Below, piece by piece: positions 47,221 to 55,826 of a DNA stretch of 61,963 bases (its first letter is position 1; every line of letters begins with the position of its first letter). Below the pieces are notes generated by a model, which worked only from the letters and a program-made list of their open reading frames with translations, had not been told where the DNA came from and ran no database searches. Origin of the DNA: Candidatus Fermentibacteraceae bacterium (lineage in GTDB: Bacteria > Fermentibacterota > Fermentibacteria > Fermentibacterales > JCC-6); NCBI GenBank assembly GCA_016936235.1, contig JAFGPK010000108.1, positions 1-61,963 of the forward strand, given 5' to 3'. Position numbers and translations under genes: made by a program.

Positions 47221-48507
47221 ATGGCCGGAGATAACTTCAATCCCTTCCGGATGGCCCAGGAACAGTTCGACAAGGTTGCAGATTTCCTGGATCTGGACGA
47301 GGGAGCAAGGGGTTTGTTGAGAAATCCCATGAGGGAGTACCATTTCAACATACCCATCCGTATGGATGACGGTTCGGTGAAAGTCTTCAGAGGTTTCAGG
47401 TGTCAGCACAACGATGCCAGAGGTCCCAGCAAGGGTGGCATCAGGTTCCACCCGCAGGAGACCATCGATACCGTCCGAGCCCTCTCCATGTGGATGACCT
47501 GGAAGTGCTCCGTTGTAGACATTCCGCTTGGCGGCGGCAAGGGAGGGGTCATCTGCGACCCCCACAATCTTTCCATGAGAGAGCAGGAGCAGATATGCAG
47601 GGGATGGGTACGCCAGCTGGTCCGTAATGTGGGCCCCCTGCAGGATGTTCCCGCTCCCGATGTCATGACCAGCGCCCAGCACATGCTCTGGATGATGGAC
47701 GAGTACGAGGCCATAACGGGTGCCAAGTACCCCGGCTTCATCACCGGCAAACCCGTAGGAATGGGTGGAAGTCTGGGCAGGACCGAGGCAACCGGTTTCG
47801 GACTTATCTTCACTGTGAGGGAAGCTCTGAAACAGCTCGATATAAGGCCCCAGGACACCATCGCGAGCGTGCAGGGATTCGGCAACGTATCACAGTACGC
47901 GATCCGGCTCTACAACCAGATGGGTGGGACTGTGATATGCGTATCCTGCTGGGACCAGGCGGACCAGAAGAGCTACGCATTCCGACGCAAGGACGGGATC
48001 GATCTTGATCAGCTCCTTTCAATAACCGACAAGTTTGGCGGCATCGACAGGCAGAAAGCCCTGGACCTCGGCTACGAGATACTGGAGGGTCCTCAGTGGA
48101 TAGAGCAGGATGTGGACATCCTCCTGCCCTGCGCCCTGGAGAACCAGATCAACGCCGACAGCGTAAAAAAGATCAGCAGCAGAGTGAAGATAATCGGCGA
48201 GGGCGCCAACGGCCCCACAACTCCCGAGGCGGACAGGGTGATCGAGGAGATGGGTATCTTCAATATCCCCGATTTCCTTGCCAATGCCGGAGGAGTTACC
48301 TGCTCCTACTTCGAGCAGGTCCAGTGCAACATGAACTACTACTGGACCAAGGATGAGGTCCTCGGGAAGCTTGACCAGAAGATGACCGAGGCGTTCATTG
48401 CGGTCAGCGAACTTGCTCAGAGGCACGGCATCTACATGCGCGACGCCGCCTACGTTATCAGCGTCGGGAGGGTCGTGGAGGCCTGCAGGGCCAGGGGCTG
48501 GATCTAG
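47221..48507 (+). CDS. gdhA: Glutamate dehydrogenase
   Basis: 428 residues. It interconverts glutamate and 2-oxoglutarate plus ammonia with NAD(P). GGIRFHPQET, MTWKCSVVDIPLGGGKGGV with the substrate and catalytic Lys residues, DVPAPDVMTS with the catalytic Asp and the Rossmann turn GFGNV (219-223) are present. The end has the usual QIN...GEGANGPTTPEAD segment. Cofactor choice cannot be called. GAGAGGAGT precedes the ATG and a clean terminator follows. Confidence 0.95.
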   Translation: MAGDNFNPFRMAQEQFDKVADFLDLDEGARGLLRNPMREYHFNIPIRMDDGSVKVFRGFRCQHNDARGPSKGGIRFHPQETIDTVRALSMWMTWKCSVVDIPLGGGKGGVICDPHNLSMREQEQICRGWVRQLVRNVGPLQDVPAPDVMTSAQHMLWMMDEYEAITGAKYPGFITGKPVGMGGSLGRTEATGFGLIFTVREALKQLDIRPQDTIASVQGFGNVSQYAIRLYNQMGGTVICVSCWDQADQKSYAFRRKDGIDLDQLLSITDKFGGIDRQKALDLGYEILEGPQWIEQDVDILLPCALENQINADSVKKISSRVKIIGEGANGPTTPEADRVIEEMGIFNIPDFLANAGGVTCSYFEQVQCNMNYYWTKDEVLGKLDQKMTEAFIAVSELAQRHGIYMRDAAYVISVGRVVEACRARGWI

Positions 48508-48528
48508 CTTTCGCTCTTAAGATCGAAA

Positions 48529-48564
48529 GAGGCGCCCGATATCATCGGGCGCCTCTGTTTTATT
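48529..48564 (+). terminator. Rho-independent terminator of gdhA
   Basis: GAGGCGCCCGAT (48529-48540), loop ATC, ATCGGGCGCCTC (48544-48555), then TGTTTTATTT. Perfect 12-bp stem with a T-rich run. It is the most classical terminator in the window. Confidence 0.92.
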
Positions 48565-48570
48565 TATATT
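48565..48570 (+). promoter_or_regulatory. -10-like TATATT just before the metallophosphoesterase
   Basis: TATATT at 48565-48570 is 8 nt from the ATG at 48579 with no ribosome site in between. A start at the ATG, thus a leaderless mRNA, is possible. No -35 is seen, as the terminator occupies that place. Confidence 0.25.
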
Positions 48571-48578
48571 GAAAACAT

Positions 48579-49439
48579 ATGAAGAACTGTTTTTTCTGCT
48601 CTGATCTGCACGGAAGCGAGCGAAAGTACTCGGAGCTTTTCCGGGCCATCGGTGAGGAAGCTCCACGTGCTGTGTTCATCGGTGGCGACCTCCTCCCGGG
48701 GGCGGTAGCCATGCTTGCCTCCACCACGTCTCAGCTGGATTTCATCCGGGAGGTGCTTGCCGCCGGCTTGCTCCGTCTCAAGGATGCCATGGACGACTCC
48801 TATCCGGAAGTGTTCATAATTCTGGGGAATGACGACGGAAGGTTTGAGGAGACGGTCATGCTGGAGTGGGAATCAAAGGGCCTGTGGCACTACGCACACA
48901 ACCGGGTGTTCAAGATGGACTCCTTTCAGGTTTATGGCTATTCCTTCGTCCCGCCAACCCCCTTCAGGCTGAAGGACTGGGAGAAGTACGATGTCTCCAG
49001 GTTCGTCGACCCCGGGTGTGTACATCCCGAAGACGGGATCCACACCGTTCCCGTATCCGATAACGAGCTGCGCTACTCCACCATCCGGGATGACCTGACG
49101 GAACTCACGGCCCGAAGCGATCTTTCCCGCGCCATCATGCTGTTCCACTCGCCGCCCTACGAAACCTGTCTCGACAGGGCGGCACTGGACGGTGTCAAGG
49201 TGGACCATGCCCCGGTGGACCTTCATGTGGGGAGTATCGCCATAGCAAGGCTGATAAGGACACGTCAGCCTCATATTACCCTGCACGGGCATGTTCACGA
49301 ATCGGCGGAACTGACGGGCAGGTGGATGGATCGGATCGGCAGGACCTTCATGTTCGGAGGGGCTCACAGGGGCCCTGAGCTGGCACTTGTGAAATTCCAC
49401 GCGGATGACCCTGGATCAGCCGTCAGGGTGTTGCTCTAG
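48579..49439 (+). CDS. Metallophosphoesterase
   Basis: 286 residues. Calcineurin-type fold: FFCSDLHGSERK (first metal ligands), FIGGDLLPG, ILGNDDGRF (Asn-Asp/His-like ligand set), MLFHSPPYETC and ITLHGHVHES with the last His ligands. It should hydrolyse phosphoester bonds; the substrate is not known. Converges with the long PPDK_N-type gene: the two stops overlap by 17 nt, so antisense effects on ends are possible. Confidence 0.88.
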   Translation: MKNCFFCSDLHGSERKYSELFRAIGEEAPRAVFIGGDLLPGAVAMLASTTSQLDFIREVLAAGLLRLKDAMDDSYPEVFIILGNDDGRFEETVMLEWESKGLWHYAHNRVFKMDSFQVYGYSFVPPTPFRLKDWEKYDVSRFVDPGCVHPEDGIHTVPVSDNELRYSTIRDDLTELTARSDLSRAIMLFHSPPYETCLDRAALDGVKVDHAPVDLHVGSIAIARLIRTRQPHITLHGHVHESAELTGRWMDRIGRTFMFGGAHRGPELALVKFHADDPGSAVRVLL

Positions 49440-52400
49440 ATGCTCCCCCTCCTCCCATCTGCAGCGGACGGGCGGCGTCGTTCACGGCGCCTATCTTGAC
49501 AGCGTAGGACTGTTTCTCTTCTATGTCCCTGTCGGTGATCACGTGGATATCCAGCATTTTGTCCGTCTTGAGCCCGGTTCTTATGAAATTGAGCTCCACT
49601 AGGCACTTGTCCCAGCCGTCAAGATAGGATTCCAGACGGGCGCGCTGTCCTTCATCCCCCTCGAAATGCACAAGTATATCTATATCGCTTATGGTCCCCG
49701 CCGTGGCGTTCTTCGTGCTTCCGAACAGGTACAGGCCCCTGACCCCGTATTTCGCGGGATCCATACCCCCGGCAAGGGTCTCCACCATCCTCTGCCTCCA
49801 GAGCCAGTGGTCGTCCGAACTGGAGTCCAGTGTTCTGTGACGCTGCGGAAGACGGTCGCGATCGCCCTTGATGACACCTTCCTCCGAAGCGAAGTAGGCT
49901 ACGGCCTCTCCCTCGTCCCCGCTCATGGCTATCCTCAGGATCTTACCGCCGGTGCTGGCCTTCACATCGATGACCCTGACCACATCGGCCAGGGCACCGC
50001 AGTCCGGCAGAAGCCGGCAGAGCACATTCTCGCTCTCCGCGAAGAATTCCTTCCGAAAGACGATGCTCCTGTCGTCGGGATAGAGCGGCAGATACCTGAT
50101 ACCCGCTTCCACCAGGTCCTGGAAGAAATGCGTCCCGAAGGACAGGTCAGGAAGATAGCTGCCTTTCTGGAATGCCATCTCGATCAGTGCCGCCGTGTTG
50201 TTGATGTCCGAGTAGGTCACCTGTACTCCGAGCTTGATGTCACCGCGGCTTCCCCATCTGCCGGGACCCATGAGTATGAAACTGCGCTTCTTGAGGATGC
50301 CGTTGAGCCTTCCCACTATCTTCCCGACCTCCACCAGCTGATCGAGTTCCTTAAGGGAATCGTAATGCTCCGGATCGACGAATACGATATGGGTCACATT
50401 CTGAACGAAACCGTCGGACACGTACCTGTCAGCCGTGAAAAGGACATCCCCCGAGTCGGGCTTCTCCTTGAGGTGGACCTCTTCAGTTTTGGCCCAGGAG
50501 CTCTGCGCCCTGCACTGGAGTATGTATATGTCCCTTCCATCAGCCGCGAACTCGATGTCCACAGGGAAACCGCATCCATGCTCCAGCACTTCCAGCATCC
50601 TGCGCATCGTCTCCAGGAAGTCGCTGCCCGAACCCAGAAGGCCCTCGAAGGTGGGTATTACATACTCCTTCCCGAAATCCGTGAACCTGTTCACCCTGTA
50701 TATCATCCCGTCCCGGTGAGTGGAGAACACCTTCTCCACCTGGGGGTACTGAGCGCCGTACTCCGATACGATATCCTCCACCTTGACGGTCTCTATCCTT
50801 TTCTCCTGCAGATTGATGACGTCCATGAACCTGGGGGCGTACCTGACCGTTTCATCCACGCTGGTGTTCACCCTGAGACCGGGCTGGCCGGGGGCGGCGA
50901 GTACGGGGTAATCGTCACCAAGCCTGTCGACGGCCCTGGTTCCCAGACCAGGTACGAGCCTGAGCAGCCCGTCCTCCCTGCTTATCCTGGAGGACCACCT
51001 GAACTCGTTCCTGCTGAAGGCGACACCGCTGAAGGCCGGCATGTAGTATTTTCCGACCTTGATTCCCACAACCTGCTGGATCAGGATGCCCATCTCCTCC
51101 TGGAAATCAAGAAGGTTCCTCTCCTTGCGGTACTCGATGGCATCGGGACCGAACATCGAGGCGTAGACCTCGGCTATGGCGTCCATGAGGGCTTCCAGTC
51201 GATCGCTCTTGGAGCCCTGGTTGGCAAGGAAAAGGCTCTTGTACTTACCGCTGAACGCTGCCTCGATGCTGTCCTCGAGCAGACTGGAGCTTCTGACTAT
51301 CAGGGGGTACTCACCCATTGAATCCAGAGTGACCGAGAGTCCCCGCTTCATCTCAGGGCTGAAGGCGCAGTTCTTGAAAAGCTGGATCAGGTTGGGGTAT
51401 TCGAGCCTGATCTCCCCCAGGTATCTGTACCTGTACTCCAGCAGCTCCTCCAGCCTGTTGTGGTGGACGAAGTCCAGGATACCGTCACTGCTGATGTACC
51501 AGGTGGCCGGTGTTCTGATACCCGCAAGAACCGGGTCCTCGCTTCCCACATGCGCGAGTATCTTCTCCGCCATGAACAGCCCCGCTCCCTTTCCTCCCAG
51601 CTGACCATGGCTTCTGGTCGGAAGCACCAGGGAATTGGTCAGGCTGTAGAAATCCCCAATGGAGACAAGCTCCTTCAGTCGACTGATGTAGTCCAGCCTC
51701 CTGCTCACCAGCCTCCTTATCAGAGAAACCTTGAGGGCGTTCGTCACAGGTCGCGAAAGGCTGTCCTCGTCGCTCACCACGCCCCTGTGGGTTTCCATGG
51801 CCTGAATGATCTCGGTGAGGGAACTGGCGTGATCGTCAAGCACATTTATAAGGTGCTCTATCCGATTCTCGCCTATCCACCTCTGAAGCAGTCCAAGGAT
51901 CTGTTCGCCGCTCAGTTCCCTTCCGGCTATGGCCAGGATCTCCTGGACCAGCTCGTAGCTTACTTCGAACTGGTGCCTGGGTATGGGCTGGTTGATGCCA
52001 TGGTGATCAAGGTCGGTATCCTTGGCCGTGGTCTGTCCCGCCCACCTGTTCAGGAGGGATGTGGCATCGGGGATACCTATGAAGCTGAGGTAGTTGAGGA
52101 GTCTGCGGGAAAGGGTCTGATACAGCTTCCTGTCCGTAATGAGAAGCATGTCCAGGATCGTTCTCCAGGATTCCGTGCCTCCCTGCCAGTCTGCGAGTTC
52201 AGCCCTGTCTTCCTCGAACATCCGGGACAGGCTGTCATGGAGTATCGTATGCGCTATCCTCCTGGCCAGAGTCCTTATAAGTCTCTTCTCCTCCTCCAGG
52301 AAGGCTCCACCCTTGTCCAGCTCCGGCACCTTTTCCGGGTAGGTGACGGCGATGTTACCCACAATACTGCCGTTTATCACAAGGTTCTCGGAGAGGACCG

Positions 52401-52638
52401 GTCCGCCATCGCGGTAGTCGCCGGACTTGTACTCCCTGCCCATGTAGATGATCCGGGCTTCGCAGTGCTGGGGATTGTACCAGCCCTGGGGCATGGCGTC
52501 GGCGACAGCCTGCAGCTTCTTGCCCAGGGGTTCGTCGGTCATGAGTATCTCGTCGGCCATGTAGAGGCAGTTCAGCTCCTTGGCCCTCTCCCTGAGAGAG
52601 TTAAGCAGCTGATGTGAATCGTGTCCCTTATCATTCAT
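49423..52638 (-). CDS. GAF-PPDK_N-nucleotidyltransferase fusion protein
   Basis: 1071 residues from the ATG at 52638, next to the stop of the upstream paralogue. Order: a GAF-like sensor region (about 15-165: ELNCLYMADEILM...ENLVINGSIVGNIAVTY); a helical linker; the PEP/pyruvate-binding ATP-grasp module (about 340-720) with HGQLGGKGAG and YPLIVRSSSLLEDS; a second shared segment with MGPGRWGSRGDIKLGVQVTYS near 788 and FGTHFFQDLV; and a C-terminal nucleotidyltransferase domain (about 965-1060) with LYLFGSTKNATAGTISDIDILV, keeping GS and DxD. The phospho-His and PEP-barrel parts of PEP synthase are absent, so this cannot be that enzyme. Function is unknown; kinase, adenylyltransferase or signalling use is inference. 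Confidence 0.85.
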   Translation of the reverse strand: MNDKGHDSHQLLNSLRERAKELNCLYMADEILMTDEPLGKKLQAVADAMPQGWYNPQHCEARIIYMGREYKSGDYRDGGPVLSENLVINGSIVGNIAVTYPEKVPELDKGGAFLEEEKRLIRTLARRIAHTILHDSLSRMFEEDRAELADWQGGTESWRTILDMLLITDRKLYQTLSRRLLNYLSFIGIPDATSLLNRWAGQTTAKDTDLDHHGINQPIPRHQFEVSYELVQEILAIAGRELSGEQILGLLQRWIGENRIEHLINVLDDHASSLTEIIQAMETHRGVVSDEDSLSRPVTNALKVSLIRRLVSRRLDYISRLKELVSIGDFYSLTNSLVLPTRSHGQLGGKGAGLFMAEKILAHVGSEDPVLAGIRTPATWYISSDGILDFVHHNRLEELLEYRYRYLGEIRLEYPNLIQLFKNCAFSPEMKRGLSVTLDSMGEYPLIVRSSSLLEDSIEAAFSGKYKSLFLANQGSKSDRLEALMDAIAEVYASMFGPDAIEYRKERNLLDFQEEMGILIQQVVGIKVGKYYMPAFSGVAFSRNEFRWSSRISREDGLLRLVPGLGTRAVDRLGDDYPVLAAPGQPGLRVNTSVDETVRYAPRFMDVINLQEKRIETVKVEDIVSEYGAQYPQVEKVFSTHRDGMIYRVNRFTDFGKEYVIPTFEGLLGSGSDFLETMRRMLEVLEHGCGFPVDIEFAADGRDIYILQCRAQSSWAKTEEVHLKEKPDSGDVLFTADRYVSDGFVQNVTHIVFVDPEHYDSLKELDQLVEVGKIVGRLNGILKKRSFILMGPGRWGSRGDIKLGVQVTYSDINNTAALIEMAFQKGSYLPDLSFGTHFFQDLVEAGIRYLPLYPDDRSIVFRKEFFAESENVLCRLLPDCGALADVVRVIDVKASTGGKILRIAMSGDEGEAVAYFASEEGVIKGDRDRLPQRHRTLDSSSDDHWLWRQRMVETLAGGMDPAKYGVRGLYLFGSTKNATAGTISDIDILVHFEGDEGQRARLESYLDGWDKCLVELNFIRTGLKTDKMLDIHVITDRDIEEKQSYAVKIGAVNDAARPLQMGGGGASRATP

Positions 52639-54305
52639 ATGGTGATCACTCCAAGTCCTCTTCTGCCGTCGATCCTGACGCGCAGCCCCCCGGGCGCCCT
52701 TACGCACCGGACATGATCCGATTCGTGGACCACTTCATCCCATGATTCAATGAGTTCCCATCTCACAGGGCCGTCAAGGGTCTCGCTCACGGACAGGTAG
52801 CTTACGCCGAAGCTGGAAAGGTTGTGAAAGAAATGGGATCCCTGGCTGAGTTCCACCCTCATGTTCGGTCCCGAGATCTCCAGTATCACCCTGGCGCCCG
52901 AGATGTTTCCCCATGTGACCGGGATTCCCAGCCAGGGGTCGGTGCTTCCCCATCGTCCGAATCCGATGAGAAGATAATCAAGCCCCAGCTCCGCCATTTT
53001 CCTGTTCGCAAGGGCTATTTCCGACGCTATGGCCCTTGTCAGGGACGTGCTGAACGCTTCAGGTTTCACGAAGACAACATGGCTAACACCCATCTCACCG
53101 TTGCCAAGGGCTTTCCTGGAAACCGCCAGGGTCCCGGGGCCTTCCAGCTCATCGGCGGATATCTCTACGCTGTCACCGGCCGCCGAGATGGGCCTTACCT
53201 GAAGGAGGCCAAGATCAGGCTCGCCGCCTCTGATCGGACCTTTCATGGCGAACTCCACCTCCACAGGTGAACCTGCGGAGCCGGCGCAGATATCCAGGAC
53301 CTTCCTGACCGTCTCGTTCAGCGGGATGACCCTGTCCTGGAGTATGGGAGCGAAATTCACCACCCTTGGTCCCTCCCTGCCGGTTCCGCTCACCATCATG
53401 TCGGACCCGGGCAGATACGTTGAAGCGACGAACTTAAGCGTATCATCGTAATAAGAGTCACTCAGGGGGCACGAGAGCATGAACTCAGTCTCGCGAATGG
53501 GGTCGAATTCCGTCACCCTCTCCATGTTCACGCACCAGAAGCTGTTCTGGGTGTTCTTCATCATGTCGTTCGACGAGCCGAAAGGCGGTGGCGTGCCCGG
53601 GCTTCTGGGGCTGTAAGACCAGCACAGCCCTCCGTCAACGATTGTCTTGCCCAGTCCCAGTGCCAGATTCACCACACCGTCCTCCGGCCTGGACTTGCCG
53701 AAGGCGTAGAAATTGAATGTCCTGGCCACTCCGGAGACAACGGGGTAGAACCTGTCTCCGTACCTTGCTCCCACGATGTCCTGAAGCACGACGGCCATGG
53801 CCTCATCCTGGAGCTCTGATCCGATCCCCCTGTGGAACTCCCGGGAATCGGAGAAATAAGTGCTTGCCCAGACCAGCTTTACCGCTTCCATCAGCTTCCG
53901 GAACCGTATTTCGTCCGAGGGCTGGTTATTGGGTATCATCTTCGTCTGGTAGATGCCTGCCAGCGGTGTTCTGAGATCATCCTCCAGCAGGCTGGAAGAT
54001 CTGACGGCTATCGGTTCACGGGCACCACGGACGAACTTCCAGAGATCCCCCGAGAGCATCGGAGAGACCTCTCCCCCCATGAACGCCATGGCTATGCGGT
54101 CATCGGGCTCGCAAGTGGAGGCGTAGCGGTCCAGGTCGTTCCTCTTCACGAAGTCCCTGAAGAATTCGGTCCCTATGACGGAGAAACGCGGGACTGATAC
54201 CTTCATCGGGAAAGTCCCCCCCGGATCCGTGTCCCTGAGAGCATCCACGATGCTGAACAGCCCCGAAGCCTTGCCCCCGACTCCGCCTCCACCGTAGATC
54301 TCCAT
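52635..54305 (-). CDS. PEP/pyruvate-binding (PPDK_N) domain protein, short paralogue
   Basis: 556 residues from ATG 54305 (GGAGG at 54316-54320); GTG at 54308 is possible. The ATP-grasp blocks are GGGGVGGKASGLF (near 6-18) and PIAVRSSSLLEDDLRTPLAGIYQT. The C-terminal segment has LIGFGRWGSTDPWLGIPVTWG and QGSHFFHNL, which match the long neighbour block for block. So both proteins share one core, while the long one adds GAF and nucleotidyltransferase parts. Its stop overlaps the neighbour's ATG by 4 nt: tight coupling. No catalytic His or PEP domain is seen. Confidence 0.85.
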   Translation of the reverse strand: MEIYGGGGVGGKASGLFSIVDALRDTDPGGTFPMKVSVPRFSVIGTEFFRDFVKRNDLDRYASTCEPDDRIAMAFMGGEVSPMLSGDLWKFVRGAREPIAVRSSSLLEDDLRTPLAGIYQTKMIPNNQPSDEIRFRKLMEAVKLVWASTYFSDSREFHRGIGSELQDEAMAVVLQDIVGARYGDRFYPVVSGVARTFNFYAFGKSRPEDGVVNLALGLGKTIVDGGLCWSYSPRSPGTPPPFGSSNDMMKNTQNSFWCVNMERVTEFDPIRETEFMLSCPLSDSYYDDTLKFVASTYLPGSDMMVSGTGREGPRVVNFAPILQDRVIPLNETVRKVLDICAGSAGSPVEVEFAMKGPIRGGEPDLGLLQVRPISAAGDSVEISADELEGPGTLAVSRKALGNGEMGVSHVVFVKPEAFSTSLTRAIASEIALANRKMAELGLDYLLIGFGRWGSTDPWLGIPVTWGNISGARVILEISGPNMRVELSQGSHFFHNLSSFGVSYLSVSETLDGPVRWELIESWDEVVHESDHVRCVRAPGGLRVRIDGRRGLGVITI

Positions 54306-54499
54306 CACCGATGGTCCTCCATTCCAGTCCCAGCCATGGATAGGGACTGTTGGCAAACTATAACAGGGATATATGGGCAAGAACAGCATTCCGGCCCTGT
54401 TCCGGAACCCGCCGCCTGCATCGGACACTGGTACCCTGACTGTGGGAGCAGATGGGAAATCAAGCTGGATCAAAAGCTTAGAGAATCCCATCAGGGAAT

Positions 54500-54528
54500 T
54501 TGACAAGGTCCCCGGGCAGGACTATCAT
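54500..54528 (+). promoter_or_regulatory. Sigma70-like promoter of the glycosyltransferase operon
   Basis: TTGACA (54500-54505), 17-nt spacer, TATCAT (54523-54528). Start near 54535, before the ATGs at 54562 and 54577. Two good boxes at ideal spacing. It supports the internal ATG as the gene start rather than the frame opening at 54373. Confidence 0.65.
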
Positions 54529-54576
54529 CACCGGACACCGATCGGGACCCCTGGTCTCAGGATGGAAGGCAAGTGC

Positions 54577-55824
54577 ATGGTAAAGGGCAGGATAACCTAT
54601 TTTCTCGGATTCCTTCCCACTTATGTTCTGAGGGAAATCATGGAGCTCGGCTCAAGGGGTTTCCCGGTGGACGTGTTCCTCCCTGAATCCGACGGGACCT
54701 CGGATTTCTGGATGGATATCATTTCCGATCAGGAAATAGACGGGACCATTGCCATCCGCAGGGACATCCGGGATCATGTCGCCAGATGCCGGCCCTGGCG
54801 GCTCACCGGTTTTTTCCTCGGAAGATGCCTGCCCGTTCTATTCCTCCATCCCTTCAGGTTCCCCAGGCTTGCCGCCGCCTCCATCAGGGTCCGCTCCTTC
54901 AGGTTCTTTCTTCTCGGGGCCTCTCTTTCACGGCGGATCAGACGAGATACCCTTCTCATACATTCACACTTCGCAAGGAGCAAGGCATTCACAGGGATGT
55001 GGGCTGCGAAGCTTCTGGGAATTCCCTTCTCCGTCACCACCCACGCTGTGGATATCTTCGTTCCCAGGAGGGAGGAGCTGGTACGCTACATGCTCCATGA
55101 AGCCGACTCCGTCCTGACCATCTCCCTGTTCAACAGGGACTACATGGCTCGGAGGTATGGAGAATATCTCAGGGAAAAGGTGCGGGTGACCCACCTGGGA
55201 CTGGACCAGGACTCGCTGCCTCCCAGAAGGAGCGAAACCGGGTCCCGGCCTCTTGTGGTATGCACCGCCAGCGGCCTCGGGGAGAAGAAGGGAGTTCCTG
55301 TCCTTGTGGAAGCGTGCAGGATCCTGGTTTCCAGGGGCCTGAGCTTCGGATGCAGGGTGATTGGTTCCGACATGTCGGGGGAACTGCTGGAGCGGTTCAG
55401 GTCCCAGGCGGTTTCCTCAGGTCTTTCCGGCATTCTCGAGTTCACGGGCAAGGCAAGGTCTGACGAAGTGTTGGAATGCGTGGCCGGCGCTGACATCTTC
55501 GTCCTCCCCTCCGTACGGGCGGCCAACGGCGACATGGACGGGATACCCGTGTCGCTCATGGAATCGATGTCCATGGGGGTGCCTACGGTATCCACCAGTA
55601 TATCGGGCATCCCTGAGCTTGTGGAGAACGGCGTGAGCGGGCTTCTCGTGACCCCCGGAGACCCGGAGGAGCTGGCTGATGCCCTGGCGAGTCTCATTTC
55701 AGATCCCCTTCTGGCATCGAAGCTTGGTGAAGCCGGCATGCTGAAGGCGAGAAGCGGCTTCAGCGTGTCCGCTTACGTCACCCGTCTCCTGGAATCCTGG
55801 CCGCTCTCAGCGAGCCGGGACTGA
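54577..55824 (+). CDS. Glycosyltransferase, GT4-like
   Basis: 415 residues from the ATG at 54577 (GGAAGG 7 nt upstream); the ATG at 54562 is possible. N-terminal GT-B half with TYFLGFLPTYVLREI; C-terminal half with VVCTASGLGEKKGVPVLVEA, FTGKARSDEVLECVAGADIFVLPSVRAANGDMDGIPVSLMESMSMGVPTVST, the EX7E-type sugar-nucleotide site, and DPEELADAL. It should move a hexose from a nucleotide sugar in capsule or O-chain synthesis. Followed by a flippase 2 nt later. Confidence 0.88.
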   Translation: MVKGRITYFLGFLPTYVLREIMELGSRGFPVDVFLPESDGTSDFWMDIISDQEIDGTIAIRRDIRDHVARCRPWRLTGFFLGRCLPVLFLHPFRFPRLAAASIRVRSFRFFLLGASLSRRIRRDTLLIHSHFARSKAFTGMWAAKLLGIPFSVTTHAVDIFVPRREELVRYMLHEADSVLTISLFNRDYMARRYGEYLREKVRVTHLGLDQDSLPPRRSETGSRPLVVCTASGLGEKKGVPVLVEACRILVSRGLSFGCRVIGSDMSGELLERFRSQAVSSGLSGILEFTGKARSDEVLECVAGADIFVLPSVRAANGDMDGIPVSLMESMSMGVPTVSTSISGIPELVENGVSGLLVTPGDPEELADALASLISDPLLASKLGEAGMLKARSGFSVSAYVTRLLESWPLSASRD

Positions 55825-55826
55825 TC

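Noticed and set aside
49666-51321. 551-codon open frame on the plus strand, opposite the long PPDK_N fusion
   Set aside because: It mirrors the codon bias of the true gene; the protein is rich in His, Pro, Gly and Arg with no fold signature, and the other strand has clear domains.
54373-54576. N-terminal extension of the glycosyltransferase
   Set aside because: It would contain the TTGACA-17-TATCAT promoter, has no ribosome site and the extra residues do not resemble the family.
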